DNA of 64,000 nt from Planctomycetota bacterium (GTDB taxonomy: Bacteria > Planctomycetota > Uabimicrobiia > Uabimicrobiales > Uabimicrobiaceae), in the NCBI GenBank assembly GCA_029260735.1, contig JAJDCR010000141.1, positions 62,001 through 126,000 on the forward strand. Reading direction: 5' to 3'. The notes under the pieces are model-generated. The model was not told the DNA's origin and ran no database searches. It worked only from the letters and a program-made list of their open reading frames with translations. Made by a program: the position numbers and the translations under genes. Positions 1-7,842 of this stretch are shown here, in pieces. The number at the start of each line of letters is the position of its first letter. Position 1 is the stretch's first letter.

Positions 1-654
1 CTGGAAACAAATGTCCTAATACTAGAAAAACACATGGGCTACCCCTCTGGGCATTCCATGACAGGGGTAATTCTAGCTTTTCTTTTCTACTCCGTTTCTT
101 CTCAAAAACTTATGTATTGTATCATAGCTGTGACCATTGCCCTCTCTGTTGCTCTCAGTCGAATCTACCTTGGAGTCCACTATTTTACAGATACAATAGG
201 AGGAATTCTTGTCGGAGTGAGTATTGTCGCGGGAGGTTTAGTAATTCAATCTCTGACCAAAACCTATTCTTTCAATTTTTCCTATGAAAAGAAATGGACT
301 CAGGGAATTGCTTTTGCCTTTATCATGTCCGCCTTTCTCTTTTTCATAGGATGGGGAACCTACGAAATTGGCAAGACCACAGGCTTTGTCTTAGGGGTTT
401 TTCTACTTTGGCCACAGCTCCCTTCTTCTGCCCAGGTTAGGCCAGAAGCAAAGCAGCGAATAACCATGGTATTGATTGGCATTGCTTACTTAGGAGGACT
501 TTTTGCTCTTCGAGCAGGCTTGAAGGGGATTGTCCCAGTAGGAATACTGGGAGATTGTATACGTTACAGCGTACTAGGGATGGGAGTAGCCTTTCTTTCT
601 TGTCTTTTCCTTCGTTTTGGTTGGTTAAAGGAAAAGGAAAAGGAAAAAAGCTAA
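1..654 (+). CDS. PAP2-family membrane phosphatase, C-terminal part (5' truncated by window)
   Basis: The reading frame is open from base 1, so the gene begins upstream of the window; the ATG at 34 lies inside the domain and is not the start. Two of the three PAP2 signature blocks are visible: PSGHSM (phosphatase motif 2) and SRIYLGVHYFTD (motif 3, with the Arg, His and Asp of the active site). The motif 1 K-x6-RP is outside the window. Several hydrophobic segments follow, so this is an integral membrane enzyme. The family dephosphorylates lipid phosphates such as phosphatidate or undecaprenyl pyrophosphate; the substrate cannot be told here. The extra membrane region of about 130 residues after motif 3 is longer than in minimal PAP2 proteins. 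It converges on the acyl-transfer cassette but is not co-transcribed with it. Confidence 0.88.
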   Translation: METNVLILEKHMGYPSGHSMTGVILAFLFYSVSSQKLMYCIIAVTIALSVALSRIYLGVHYFTDTIGGILVGVSIVAGGLVIQSLTKTYSFNFSYEKKWTQGIAFAFIMSAFLFFIGWGTYEIGKTTGFVLGVFLLWPQLPSSAQVRPEAKQRITMVLIGIAYLGGLFALRAGLKGIVPVGILGDCIRYSVLGMGVAFLSCLFLRFGWLKEKEKEKS

Positions 655-832
655 GATATTTTTATTTAGATCAAGTCAAATTCCCATATAACGAAAAGGC
701 TCAGGAGGTGGAACCCAACAGAGGATGAGTAAAAAAAAGAGAAATAGGTACCAAATCACTCGGAGAAGTAATTTAATAAGGGGCTGAGAAAAAAAATTTC
801 TGAATTTCATAAACGTTCTTTCTTCCAAGTGC

Positions 833-1966
833 CTAAACATAAGCTAGCCAGAAAAAACTGAGAACGACAAAGTTAAAGTTAATGAAAATTGCAAGGGATT
901 TTGCTCCTAGGGCTTTTATTCTTTCTCCTCGTGGTGAAAGAGTAGGAGTAGGTATTTTTCCCTTAATTTTTTGGAATTGGTAGTAAATAACAATACCTAT
1001 TCCATGATAGAGTCCCCAGAGAATATAGTTAAGGGAGAACTCATGCCATAAACCTATCCCGAGCATAGAAACAACAAGAGCAAATTTAGGTTTTCGGGTT
1101 ATCGCACTCACAGGCAAAAAGATATATTGCCGACACCAATCTGATAAACTAATGTGCCAAGCTTTCCAAAACTCTACGATGTTTTCTTTCAAAAAGGGAT
1201 TGCGAAAGTTTTCGCAAATTTGATATCCCAATAAAAGAGAAATTCCAATCGCAATATCAGAGTAACCAGCAAATTGAAAGTACATGCTAAAAGCGTGCTG
1301 GAGACACTCCAAGTAAAAACGAGAAAAGCTTCCCTCAGGGCAAAACATATCAATCGAATAAGGAAGCCATCTCCCAACAACTTCATTCCCCAAAACAATG
1401 ACCTTGACTAGTCCATAAAGAATTCGATCCAGTCCTTGGGCAAACTTTTGGGTATCCCATCTTCGTCGTCTCTCTGAGCGTATAAAATCATCAAAGCGAT
1501 GAATCGGGCCAATGACAATGGTCGGAAAAAAAAACATGTAGGTGTAAAACTGTCCAAAAGTACAACGAGAAAACGTTTTTTGAGCTTCCACTACGTAATG
1601 CAAGAGTTTCAGCGTGTAGTAAGAAAGACCAATAATAACATAGGGATTTGCAGTTCTTACCAAGTAGATTTTATATACAGTGAAAGCCATTACCAAGAGG
1701 AGGATAGAGAACAAGAAAGCAAAATCTCGGTAATTGTCTAAGTAGCGAGATTGGAGGAAAAAAAGTAAGGGGACAAGAAGGAGCAAAATAAAGCAAGAAA
1801 TCGGCTCAACCAAGTAAACAACAAAGGTGCTAGCAAAAGCGACCAAGCCTCTTTGCCAATTCCGAGGAGCTAGCCAGTAAAAAAATAAAAAAACAAACAG
1901 AGCACTTGCGTAAATAGAGAACTGTTTGATCGTAACGAAGTTAGTATCTATAGCCCATTCAAACAT
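833..1966 (-). CDS. MBOAT family membrane O-acyltransferase, DltB/AlgI-like
   Basis: This 377-residue polytopic membrane protein carries the MBOAT hallmarks: the FxxFWxxWHISL-type block (EFWKAWHISLSDWCRQY) and, later, GLWHEFSLNYILWGLYHG with the conserved catalytic His. It is shorter than AlgI and ends just after a final FNFV-type helix, which is the DltB architecture. The family moves acyl groups from a thioester carrier across the membrane onto an extracytoplasmic acceptor. It is the last gene of a tight operon, 8 nt after the SGNH gene, with AGGTGA ahead of the ATG at 1966. Near the C-terminus the segment TPTLSPRGER is encoded by a small palindrome (921-940) that looks like an inserted repeat. 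Acyl group and acceptor are unknown. Confidence 0.85.
   Translation of the reverse strand: MFEWAIDTNFVTIKQFSIYASALFVFLFFYWLAPRNWQRGLVAFASTFVVYLVEPISCFILLLLVPLLFFLQSRYLDNYRDFAFLFSILLLVMAFTVYKIYLVRTANPYVIIGLSYYTLKLLHYVVEAQKTFSRCTFGQFYTYMFFFPTIVIGPIHRFDDFIRSERRRRWDTQKFAQGLDRILYGLVKVIVLGNEVVGRWLPYSIDMFCPEGSFSRFYLECLQHAFSMYFQFAGYSDIAIGISLLLGYQICENFRNPFLKENIVEFWKAWHISLSDWCRQYIFLPVSAITRKPKFALVVSMLGIGLWHEFSLNYILWGLYHGIGIVIYYQFQKIKGKIPTPTLSPRGERIKALGAKSLAIFINFNFVVLSFFWLAYV
921..940. repeat. Short palindrome inside the MBOAT reading frame
   Basis: CTTTCTCC, 4-nt loop TCGT, then GGTGAAAG form an 8-bp imperfect hairpin (one mismatch) inside the MBOAT gene. In frame it encodes part of TPTLSPRGER, a peptide typical of translated palindromic repeats rather than of MBOAT helices. 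It lies in the cytoplasmic or periplasmic loop before the last helix, where an insertion would be tolerated. Confidence 0.4.
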
Positions 1967-1974
1967 TCATTCAC

Positions 1975-2925
1975 CTAATCTATAAGTTGTGCTAACTCAG
2001 AAGCAAGCCAAGAAGAGAAGTCTTCCTGTGCAAGAGAATTCAGATGATACCAGTCTTCAAAACATTTTGAATCGGTTTGTTCATAAGCCCATAGCTCTAC
2101 TTTCTTCTCCACGAGAAACTCTCTCATGAAAAGACGAAATAGCTTTAATCTTTCTTCTCGAAGATGTTTTCTTCCTTTTCGATAGAACTTGGGATGGTTG
2201 GGTATGTCCACCAAAACTACTTTGCTCCCTGCTTTTCGTAGTTGCTGAATAAATTGAGAGCTAATCTTAAAGTTGGAACCTGATGGAGAAAATTCAGTAA
2301 CACTTTCTCCATCAGGAGGTAAAGGAGCTTTCCTTCCTCCTTTTATGACAAATCCAGGTTCCCATCGAGGAGGCTTTTTCGATAAATACTCCTTTTGTAA
2401 AAAGTTGGGAGCCCATGGTAAAATTTGTCCTTTCAAAAAGAAACGTATTTGCTCTACCTTTGCGCTAAAGTCTTTTTCTTCCATATAGTCGGGAGGAAGT
2501 TTTTTGGCCACTAGACCCGCTTGAATAAAGACAACATCTGCTTTCCAAGCTAAAATATCAGGAAGAAGAGTTTTTATTCTTTTGAGGGTAAGAGCATTAT
2601 TTACAATAGACCAAGTTTGGATTTTTGTTTTACCTTTTTCTCGGACTTTACTTAAAAGCTTTTCTTCTAGAAGGATTTCCTCTGGGAGAGCTTGCCTAAA
2701 GATAGAACTCCCTATTAGAACTACTTTGTAAAGAGAGGGGTTTTGAGGTTGAGCTTTTTTCTTATGCTCAAAAAGTAATTTATGGTGAACGATAAAATCA
2801 TCCCAATAGTTTTCACCTCCAATCACCTGATTAAAAAAAAGAGGAGTCATCAAAATGATCAATATCGTACAAAACCAGGGAGTTAGAGGGGATAATACAA
2901 TTTTTCCACATAGATTCTTAAGCAT
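1975..2925 (-). CDS. Membrane-anchored SGNH-type protein, DltD-like partner of the MBOAT
   Basis: The protein has 316 residues. An N-terminal hydrophobic segment (about residues 15-35) anchors it with the rest outside the cytoplasm. An SGNH-like core is visible: LIGSSIFRQ, whose GSS resembles the nucleophile block of DltD/AlgX-like proteins, and near the C-terminus EDWYHLNSLAQ with a D-x-x-H-L-N block supplying Asp and His. This arrangement partners MBOAT proteins in Dlt and alginate acetylation systems. The ATG at 2925 overlaps the end of the ligase-carrier gene by 8 nt, implying translational coupling. Around residues 200-222 the frame carries a palindrome-derived insertion (2279-2341). DltD-like function is inferred from neighbours and motifs; overall similarity may be low. 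Confidence 0.68.
   Translation of the reverse strand: MLKNLCGKIVLSPLTPWFCTILIILMTPLFFNQVIGGENYWDDFIVHHKLLFEHKKKAQPQNPSLYKVVLIGSSIFRQALPEEILLEEKLLSKVREKGKTKIQTWSIVNNALTLKRIKTLLPDILAWKADVVFIQAGLVAKKLPPDYMEEKDFSAKVEQIRFFLKGQILPWAPNFLQKEYLSKKPPRWEPGFVIKGGRKAPLPPDGESVTEFSPSGSNFKISSQFIQQLRKAGSKVVLVDIPNHPKFYRKGRKHLREERLKLFRLFMREFLVEKKVELWAYEQTDSKCFEDWYHLNSLAQEDFSSWLASELAQLID
2279..2341. repeat. Palindromic insertion in the SGNH gene
   Basis: CCTGATGGAGAAA (2279-2291) and TTTCTCCATCAGG (2304-2316) form perfect 13-bp arms around a 12-nt loop. A second, looser hairpin follows (GGAGG...CCTCC, to 2341). In frame it is translated as a Pro/Ser/Gly-rich stretch (APLPPDGESVTEFSPSG) unlike the surrounding sequence. 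It resembles mobile palindromic elements that insert in frame into genes, as described in Rickettsia. Confidence 0.55.
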
Positions 2926-4735
2926 GAACTAGTTTCGTTTCTACGACATTTACAGCTTTTCCCAAAGTATTAATGGTTATAATATCTGTCGGTTCTATCG
3001 TAATAGAAAAATGTTTTTCGAGCCGAGTAATAAATTCTAAATGAGCAAGCGAAGTCCAACTCTCACAATCCTTGATATTAGTGGCCAAATTTAGATCTCC
3101 CACTGCCACAGAAAAGGTACCTGCGGCAATTTCTAGAACAACTCGTTCACAGGATTCTCCTTTAGTTGCAATTTCCACTTTCTCCAGAGCTAGCTTTTCT
3201 AACTCTTGGCGTTGGACTTTTCCTGAACGCCCCCGAGGAAGCTCCGTGAGAAAAACAACTTGTTTGGGAATTTTATACTCACTTAAATTTTCGCGTAAAT
3301 GCTGAGCGACATCAAGTTCTTTTAAACCGGGATTCGAAGACACAACATAGCTAATAACTTTCTCTTCCCAAATGGGATCTTTTACCCCAATGGTTTCTGC
3401 TTCTAAAATTTCTTTGTGAACAAGCAATACTTTATTAATCTCTTCTGGAGAGATATTCATTCCCCCACTAATAATGATGTTCTTCTTTCGCCCCATAATT
3501 TGGTAAAATCCATCGCTATCACATTGGGCAAGATCACCTGTCGCAAACCACTCTTTTTGGTAGTCCCCTTCGCCTTCTAAATAGCTCTTCATCAAAGCAG
3601 GTCCACGAACCCAAAGTTCCCCTACTTCTCCAGCCCCAGCAAACTCTCCTTTTTCATCGACAAGCTTAGCTTCGCAGTCAATAGCTTTACCAATGGTTCC
3701 CACTTTACGAGTCTGGGCATCAGGACCTGAAAAGAACAAGTTGTTTCCTTCAGTCATTCCATACATATTCACAAGTTTTTTGCCTGTAACTTTTTCAAAA
3801 TCTTCCCATAGTTTTTTGGACAAAGAAGACGCTGTCGAAACAATACAACGAAGATCGGGAAGATCAAAGCCTTCTTCTAGATTTTCTCCGAGCTTAAGAA
3901 TGAGAGCTAGTATTACTGGAGTAACTACAAAACAATTGATGCGAAATTGATAGAGTGCATCAATAATTTCGTTTATCCCTTGGGTTGTAAACTCCAAAGG
4001 GCGGCATAGGCTCGCCTTTAAAAGAAAAGCCATTAATACCCCATTGATTAATCCATCAACATGCGACAAGGGTAAAATATGAAAGATCTTATCTTCTTCC
4101 TTTAACTGCAACTGTCTCGCCATGGAGTTGACTTGCACAAGAATCGTCTCCATGGAAAGCTCCACTAACTTCATTTGCCCTGTTGTTCCAGAAGTAGTTA
4201 AAACGACAGTCCCTTCAGAGGCTCGACTTTGGAAAATAGGTACATCCGAGTAATTTTTTAAAATGTCTGGATAATCTTGAGAGTTAGGCTCCTGAAAAGT
4301 CTTCTTCTTTAAGAGCTTAGAAAATAGCTTTGTATTTTTTTTGGAAGATACTCCCAAAGAAAATACATCTTGGGAAACTTGCAATTTTTTTAAAATTTCT
4401 TTATCCGCAATTATCCCAGATACCTTTGCTTTTTTGCAAATATCTTGAATCTCGGTGGGAGTGGAACGTCCATCTACAACAACTACCCTTAAGCCAAAAT
4501 TGAGCATGGCAAGAACCATAACAACGAGGTTAGAATCTTTCTTTACAGCTAATAAAACCCTGTCTCCTACTTGGAGATTTTTCTCTTGAAAGTGTTGGGC
4601 AAGAATATCGCTTTCTGCAAAAACTTTACCGTAGCTAACATTAACGGGGCCATCTAAAAGTTTTTTGCTGTCTTTCACTTGGCTTCTTACATCCGCAAAA
4701 ATATTAATCGCTTCGCTTGCTTTAAGATCTATCAC
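2918..4735 (-). CDS. AMP-forming acyl/aminoacyl ligase fused to a C-terminal carrier protein domain
   Basis: The ANL adenylating domain spans about residues 30-515. Core motifs are TSGTTGQMK at 181-189, MYGMTEG at 324-330, ATGDLA at 398-403, GRKKNIIISGG near 415-425, and the C-terminal catalytic Lys506 in GRSGKV. A carrier-like domain follows (about 530-605) with WTSLAHLEF, where Ser562 is the expected phosphopantetheine site; the usual Asp before it is Thr. The protein should activate a carboxylic or amino acid as its adenylate and load it onto its own carrier arm, like a fused DltA-DltC. The start is GTG at 4735, sharing one base with the TAG of the preceding gene. The substrate is not readable from sequence. 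The cognate MBOAT and SGNH genes follow directly. Confidence 0.85.
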   Translation of the reverse strand: MIDLKASEAINIFADVRSQVKDSKKLLDGPVNVSYGKVFAESDILAQHFQEKNLQVGDRVLLAVKKDSNLVVMVLAMLNFGLRVVVVDGRSTPTEIQDICKKAKVSGIIADKEILKKLQVSQDVFSLGVSSKKNTKLFSKLLKKKTFQEPNSQDYPDILKNYSDVPIFQSRASEGTVVLTTSGTTGQMKLVELSMETILVQVNSMARQLQLKEEDKIFHILPLSHVDGLINGVLMAFLLKASLCRPLEFTTQGINEIIDALYQFRINCFVVTPVILALILKLGENLEEGFDLPDLRCIVSTASSLSKKLWEDFEKVTGKKLVNMYGMTEGNNLFFSGPDAQTRKVGTIGKAIDCEAKLVDEKGEFAGAGEVGELWVRGPALMKSYLEGEGDYQKEWFATGDLAQCDSDGFYQIMGRKKNIIISGGMNISPEEINKVLLVHKEILEAETIGVKDPIWEEKVISYVVSSNPGLKELDVAQHLRENLSEYKIPKQVVFLTELPRGRSGKVQRQELEKLALEKVEIATKGESCERVVLEIAAGTFSVAVGDLNLATNIKDCESWTSLAHLEFITRLEKHFSITIEPTDIITINTLGKAVNVVETKLVHA

Positions 4736-7599
4736 TATGACATTTCCTTAATCATTTCTTTCAATTGGTGTTTATCTACTTTTTCATTAACCTTAGTGGG
4801 AAGCTCGGGAACAATAATAAATTCAGAAGGAAGCTTATAGGTAGCTAACTTGGTTCTGAGGTTTTCCTTAATTTTTTGACACAACTCTTTTTCATCAGAA
4901 CTCGGATTTTTCAAAACAATAGTTGTCACTACTTTTTCTTGAAGATGCTCATCTACTATTCCAAAAACAGCCGCTTTAGCCACGTTTACTTCTTCCATGA
5001 TGGCACTCTCAATTTCTTGAGGATAAATGTTTTCTCCATTTTTATCGATAATCAAATCCGTTTTGCGACCTTTCAGAATCACTCTATCTTCTTCTGTCCA
5101 AAAAGCTAAGTCGCCACTGGCGAACCACTTCTCGACAAAGCGGTCACTTGAGTCTTCTTTCCAATAACCAGGCATTAAGTTATTGTTGTAGATCATTAAC
5201 TCCCCAATTTCACCTGCCTCTAGCCAATTTCCTTGGGCGTCTTTTATCCCGATAATAGTTTCGTAAGGTTTGCCTATTTCTCCTTGCTCTTGGCTAGTTT
5301 CATTCATAAAGATACAAGCTCCACAAGTCTCGGTTAGCCCATAGTAGTTGTAAACTGGAATTTGGAAGTTTTCTCTAAATTTAGTCAAATGAGCTTGGTA
5401 TAGAGTTGTTCCTGTACAAAGAACCGCTCGTAAAGACGGTAAGCCAAAACGAGTGCGCAGTTTTTTGTACTGGTTGATATAATGAATAAAAGCCGGTACC
5501 GTACTAATAACTGTAGCTTTCTGCTCCAAACAAAGTTGCAGCATAGTAGCAGGAGTCTCCTTTTGTTCATGAGTGGCAAAAATAACCCTTGCCCCCGTAT
5601 GAAGGGGAACAATGCAAGCATTACGCAAAGCACTCATGGTATGAGGATCACCTGTATTAAACAAAACATCCTTGTCTGTAAACTCATATAGTTTACTAAC
5701 ATAACTACTTGTACGATACAAGGCACCATGGGTGAGTTGTACTCCTTTTGCCTTTCCAGTGGTTCCAGAAGTATATAGAAATACAGCAATATCTTCCGAG
5801 CTAATTTCAGGTAGGGAAATAGAGCTTTCTTCTTCTAAAAACTCACTAAAGAACTGCCCTTCCAACTCACTTTCTTCTTCCAAGCAATCAAAAAAAATAT
5901 GTCGAGAGTTTTCTTGAGAGAGAGGCAAGTACTTTTCTTCTGCGGGAGTGAAAACCAACTTGGGTTCTACTTCCAAAATAGTATTCTTTAGAGAAAGAAG
6001 AGGCCAGTTACGGTCCACCGGCACAAAAACAACTCCTTTTAACATACAAGCCCAAAAGAGAAACATAAACTCAGGATGAGAGTCCGCGACTGTTAAAACC
6101 CGGTCGCCTTTTTTTACTTCTTTTTGGTTTAAAAAAGCAATTGTACTTTGAATAACCTCAGCGGAGTCTTCATAGCTAAAAACACTTTCATCTCCCAAGG
6201 AAAGAAGGAACTCTTGCTCAGAAAATTGCTCCACTGTTTTTTCCCAAAGATTTCCTAGAGTCATTTTACTGGGATATACTCTTTGCTCGCAATGGTACTG
6301 CTGTAAGCGGGACATGGCCAGCGAAACATTCTCGACCATGACCAACTCTTTTTTCTCTAAAGAGAGTAAGCAGGGAAAAAATTCCTCCGGTTTTAACTCT
6401 AGTTTGCCAAAAATTTGCTTTACAGAAAGATGTTGGCTAGCCCAATAGATAATAAGCCTTTCCGTTGCTCCAATAACACTTCCTTCATATTTTTGTAATC
6501 TGTTTTCATAAACAGGATGACGAAAAAGTAAATAATCAGTCCCTTTGCCTAGAGCATTGCGATCAATCAAGATTTTTCCACTCGGTGTTATCTTCCAAAG
6601 GGGATTGACAATAACTTGAGCATCTTGGTAATCGTCATAAGATTTTTTTTCTCGGTCTAAAATCGTCTTATCATGCTTTTGGTCCGTAATCAAGATGCAA
6701 GCATTGTAGTGGTGACTAGAAGGATCGCTGCACAATTCATATTTTTCTTCCACTTCAAAGAGAACAGGCTCAGGAAGGACAAAAGCCTTACGCGAAGAAT
6801 GCTCCAGAAGCCTCTGGAAATACTTTTCATAGTGAGTTCCGTGAAGCTGAGTTTCTCCTCGCTCAAAAAAAGGATCAGGCTCAGAGTTGGTTAAATGAAT
6901 GTGAGGAAAAACAATAGACGCCTCTGGCTTAGCGACTCTCAAACATTCTGAAATCAAAGGTTGATGATGATAGCGATGCAGAGTGTCAAGCCCATGCACT
7001 AAGGCAAAAGCTCCTTTGGCAAAAGGCAAGGGATCGTTGGGAGAGTGAAAAATAATGTTTAGATTGGCTCTTCTTTGTCTTAGCCCTAGCCAATAGCGGA
7101 AACCTTGGTACCCTAAAACATCTCTCCCATTTTCCCAAACCGAGACAATGGTTTGCTCAGGAAATAGCGAAGCGAGAAGCTCTCCGCTCCAGCCTGTACG
7201 ACACCACAAGTCCAAAATAATATCTCCCGCCTTAAGGTTTTGCCGTAGGATTTGCATCAAAGGAAAGATTGCTCGAGTGGATTCATTAAAGGGGCGAAAA
7301 GCAGCATAGTAATCGTAAACAGGCTTTTTTTCTTTCATTTTCAGAAACTTCTCATAGACTTCTATCGAGCCAAAAATTCGATTTTCAATTTCCTCTAAGG
7401 AAAACTGTATATCATCTGGGTGCCCCAACATTTGTTCTTGAAAAACAGGAAATCCCTCAAGAACAGGAATCGAAACATAGCAAGAAGGACAGGTCAAAAT
7501 TCCTTTTTCAATGTAAGTTTCCGATCCCTCATAAACAGTGACTTCGTATACGTTAGCACAAGAGGGGCATTCTAATATATTTGTGATATTTTTTTGCAT
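4735..7599 (-). CDS. Zinc-ribbon / methyltransferase-like / AMP-forming ligase fusion
   Basis: This 954-residue multidomain protein opens the acyl cassette. Residues 11-40 form a Trm112-like zinc ribbon (Cys11, Cys14, Cys37, Cys40). Residues 95-305 look like a class I SAM methyltransferase, but motif I reads LDLWCRTGW, so two of the usual glycines are Trp and Arg and cofactor binding may be altered. A linker with a possible winged-helix (about 375-430) precedes a complete ANL ligase domain (about 445-954). That domain has YTSGTTGKAKG, YNYYGLTETCG, ASGDLAFW, GRKTDLIID and the C-terminal Lys in NEKVDK. It should adenylate an acid, perhaps after methylation or for a different position than the second ligase. 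It ends on the start codon of the ligase-carrier gene and has a good promoter upstream (7659-7687). Confidence 0.8.
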   Translation of the reverse strand: MQKNITNILECPSCANVYEVTVYEGSETYIEKGILTCPSCYVSIPVLEGFPVFQEQMLGHPDDIQFSLEEIENRIFGSIEVYEKFLKMKEKKPVYDYYAAFRPFNESTRAIFPLMQILRQNLKAGDIILDLWCRTGWSGELLASLFPEQTIVSVWENGRDVLGYQGFRYWLGLRQRRANLNIIFHSPNDPLPFAKGAFALVHGLDTLHRYHHQPLISECLRVAKPEASIVFPHIHLTNSEPDPFFERGETQLHGTHYEKYFQRLLEHSSRKAFVLPEPVLFEVEEKYELCSDPSSHHYNACILITDQKHDKTILDREKKSYDDYQDAQVIVNPLWKITPSGKILIDRNALGKGTDYLLFRHPVYENRLQKYEGSVIGATERLIIYWASQHLSVKQIFGKLELKPEEFFPCLLSLEKKELVMVENVSLAMSRLQQYHCEQRVYPSKMTLGNLWEKTVEQFSEQEFLLSLGDESVFSYEDSAEVIQSTIAFLNQKEVKKGDRVLTVADSHPEFMFLFWACMLKGVVFVPVDRNWPLLSLKNTILEVEPKLVFTPAEEKYLPLSQENSRHIFFDCLEEESELEGQFFSEFLEEESSISLPEISSEDIAVFLYTSGTTGKAKGVQLTHGALYRTSSYVSKLYEFTDKDVLFNTGDPHTMSALRNACIVPLHTGARVIFATHEQKETPATMLQLCLEQKATVISTVPAFIHYINQYKKLRTRFGLPSLRAVLCTGTTLYQAHLTKFRENFQIPVYNYYGLTETCGACIFMNETSQEQGEIGKPYETIIGIKDAQGNWLEAGEIGELMIYNNNLMPGYWKEDSSDRFVEKWFASGDLAFWTEEDRVILKGRKTDLIIDKNGENIYPQEIESAIMEEVNVAKAAVFGIVDEHLQEKVVTTIVLKNPSSDEKELCQKIKENLRTKLATYKLPSEFIIVPELPTKVNEKVDKHQLKEMIKEMS

Positions 7600-7658
7600 C
7601 TAAACTTATCCTTACATGGAACATAGGAGGAGTTTTCAAAAAATCATAGATTTTGAGG

Positions 7659-7687
7659 ATAATGGACGGGCAGAGGTATTTTGTCAA
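7659..7687 (-). promoter_or_regulatory. Sigma70-type promoter for the acyl-transfer operon
   Basis: On the minus strand TTGACA (7687-7682) is followed by a 17-nt spacer and CATTAT (7664-7659), about 60 nt upstream of the ATG at 7599. A second TTGACA with a weaker TTTTAT box lies further upstream (7835-7807). These are the only candidates I see in the 243-nt gap between the BatA-like gene and this operon. Confidence 0.55.
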
Positions 7688-7842
7688 GTACCTTGATAAA
7701 AATATGGAATCAACATATAGATTTGTCGTATTTTTGTCTTTACAACTTTCTATATATTTTTGTCTAATTCAATATAATTATACCTATCTTTGCTGGTAAA
7801 GAAAAGATAAAAAATAAGGGAAAAGCCTTTGTCAATACTTTT

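Noticed and set aside
725..787. 20-codon basic open frame (MSKKKRNRYQITRRSNLIRG) in the gap between the PAP2 and MBOAT genes.
   Set aside because: No well-spaced ribosome site (AGGAGG is 16 nt away), very short and very basic from A-rich DNA; more likely chance.
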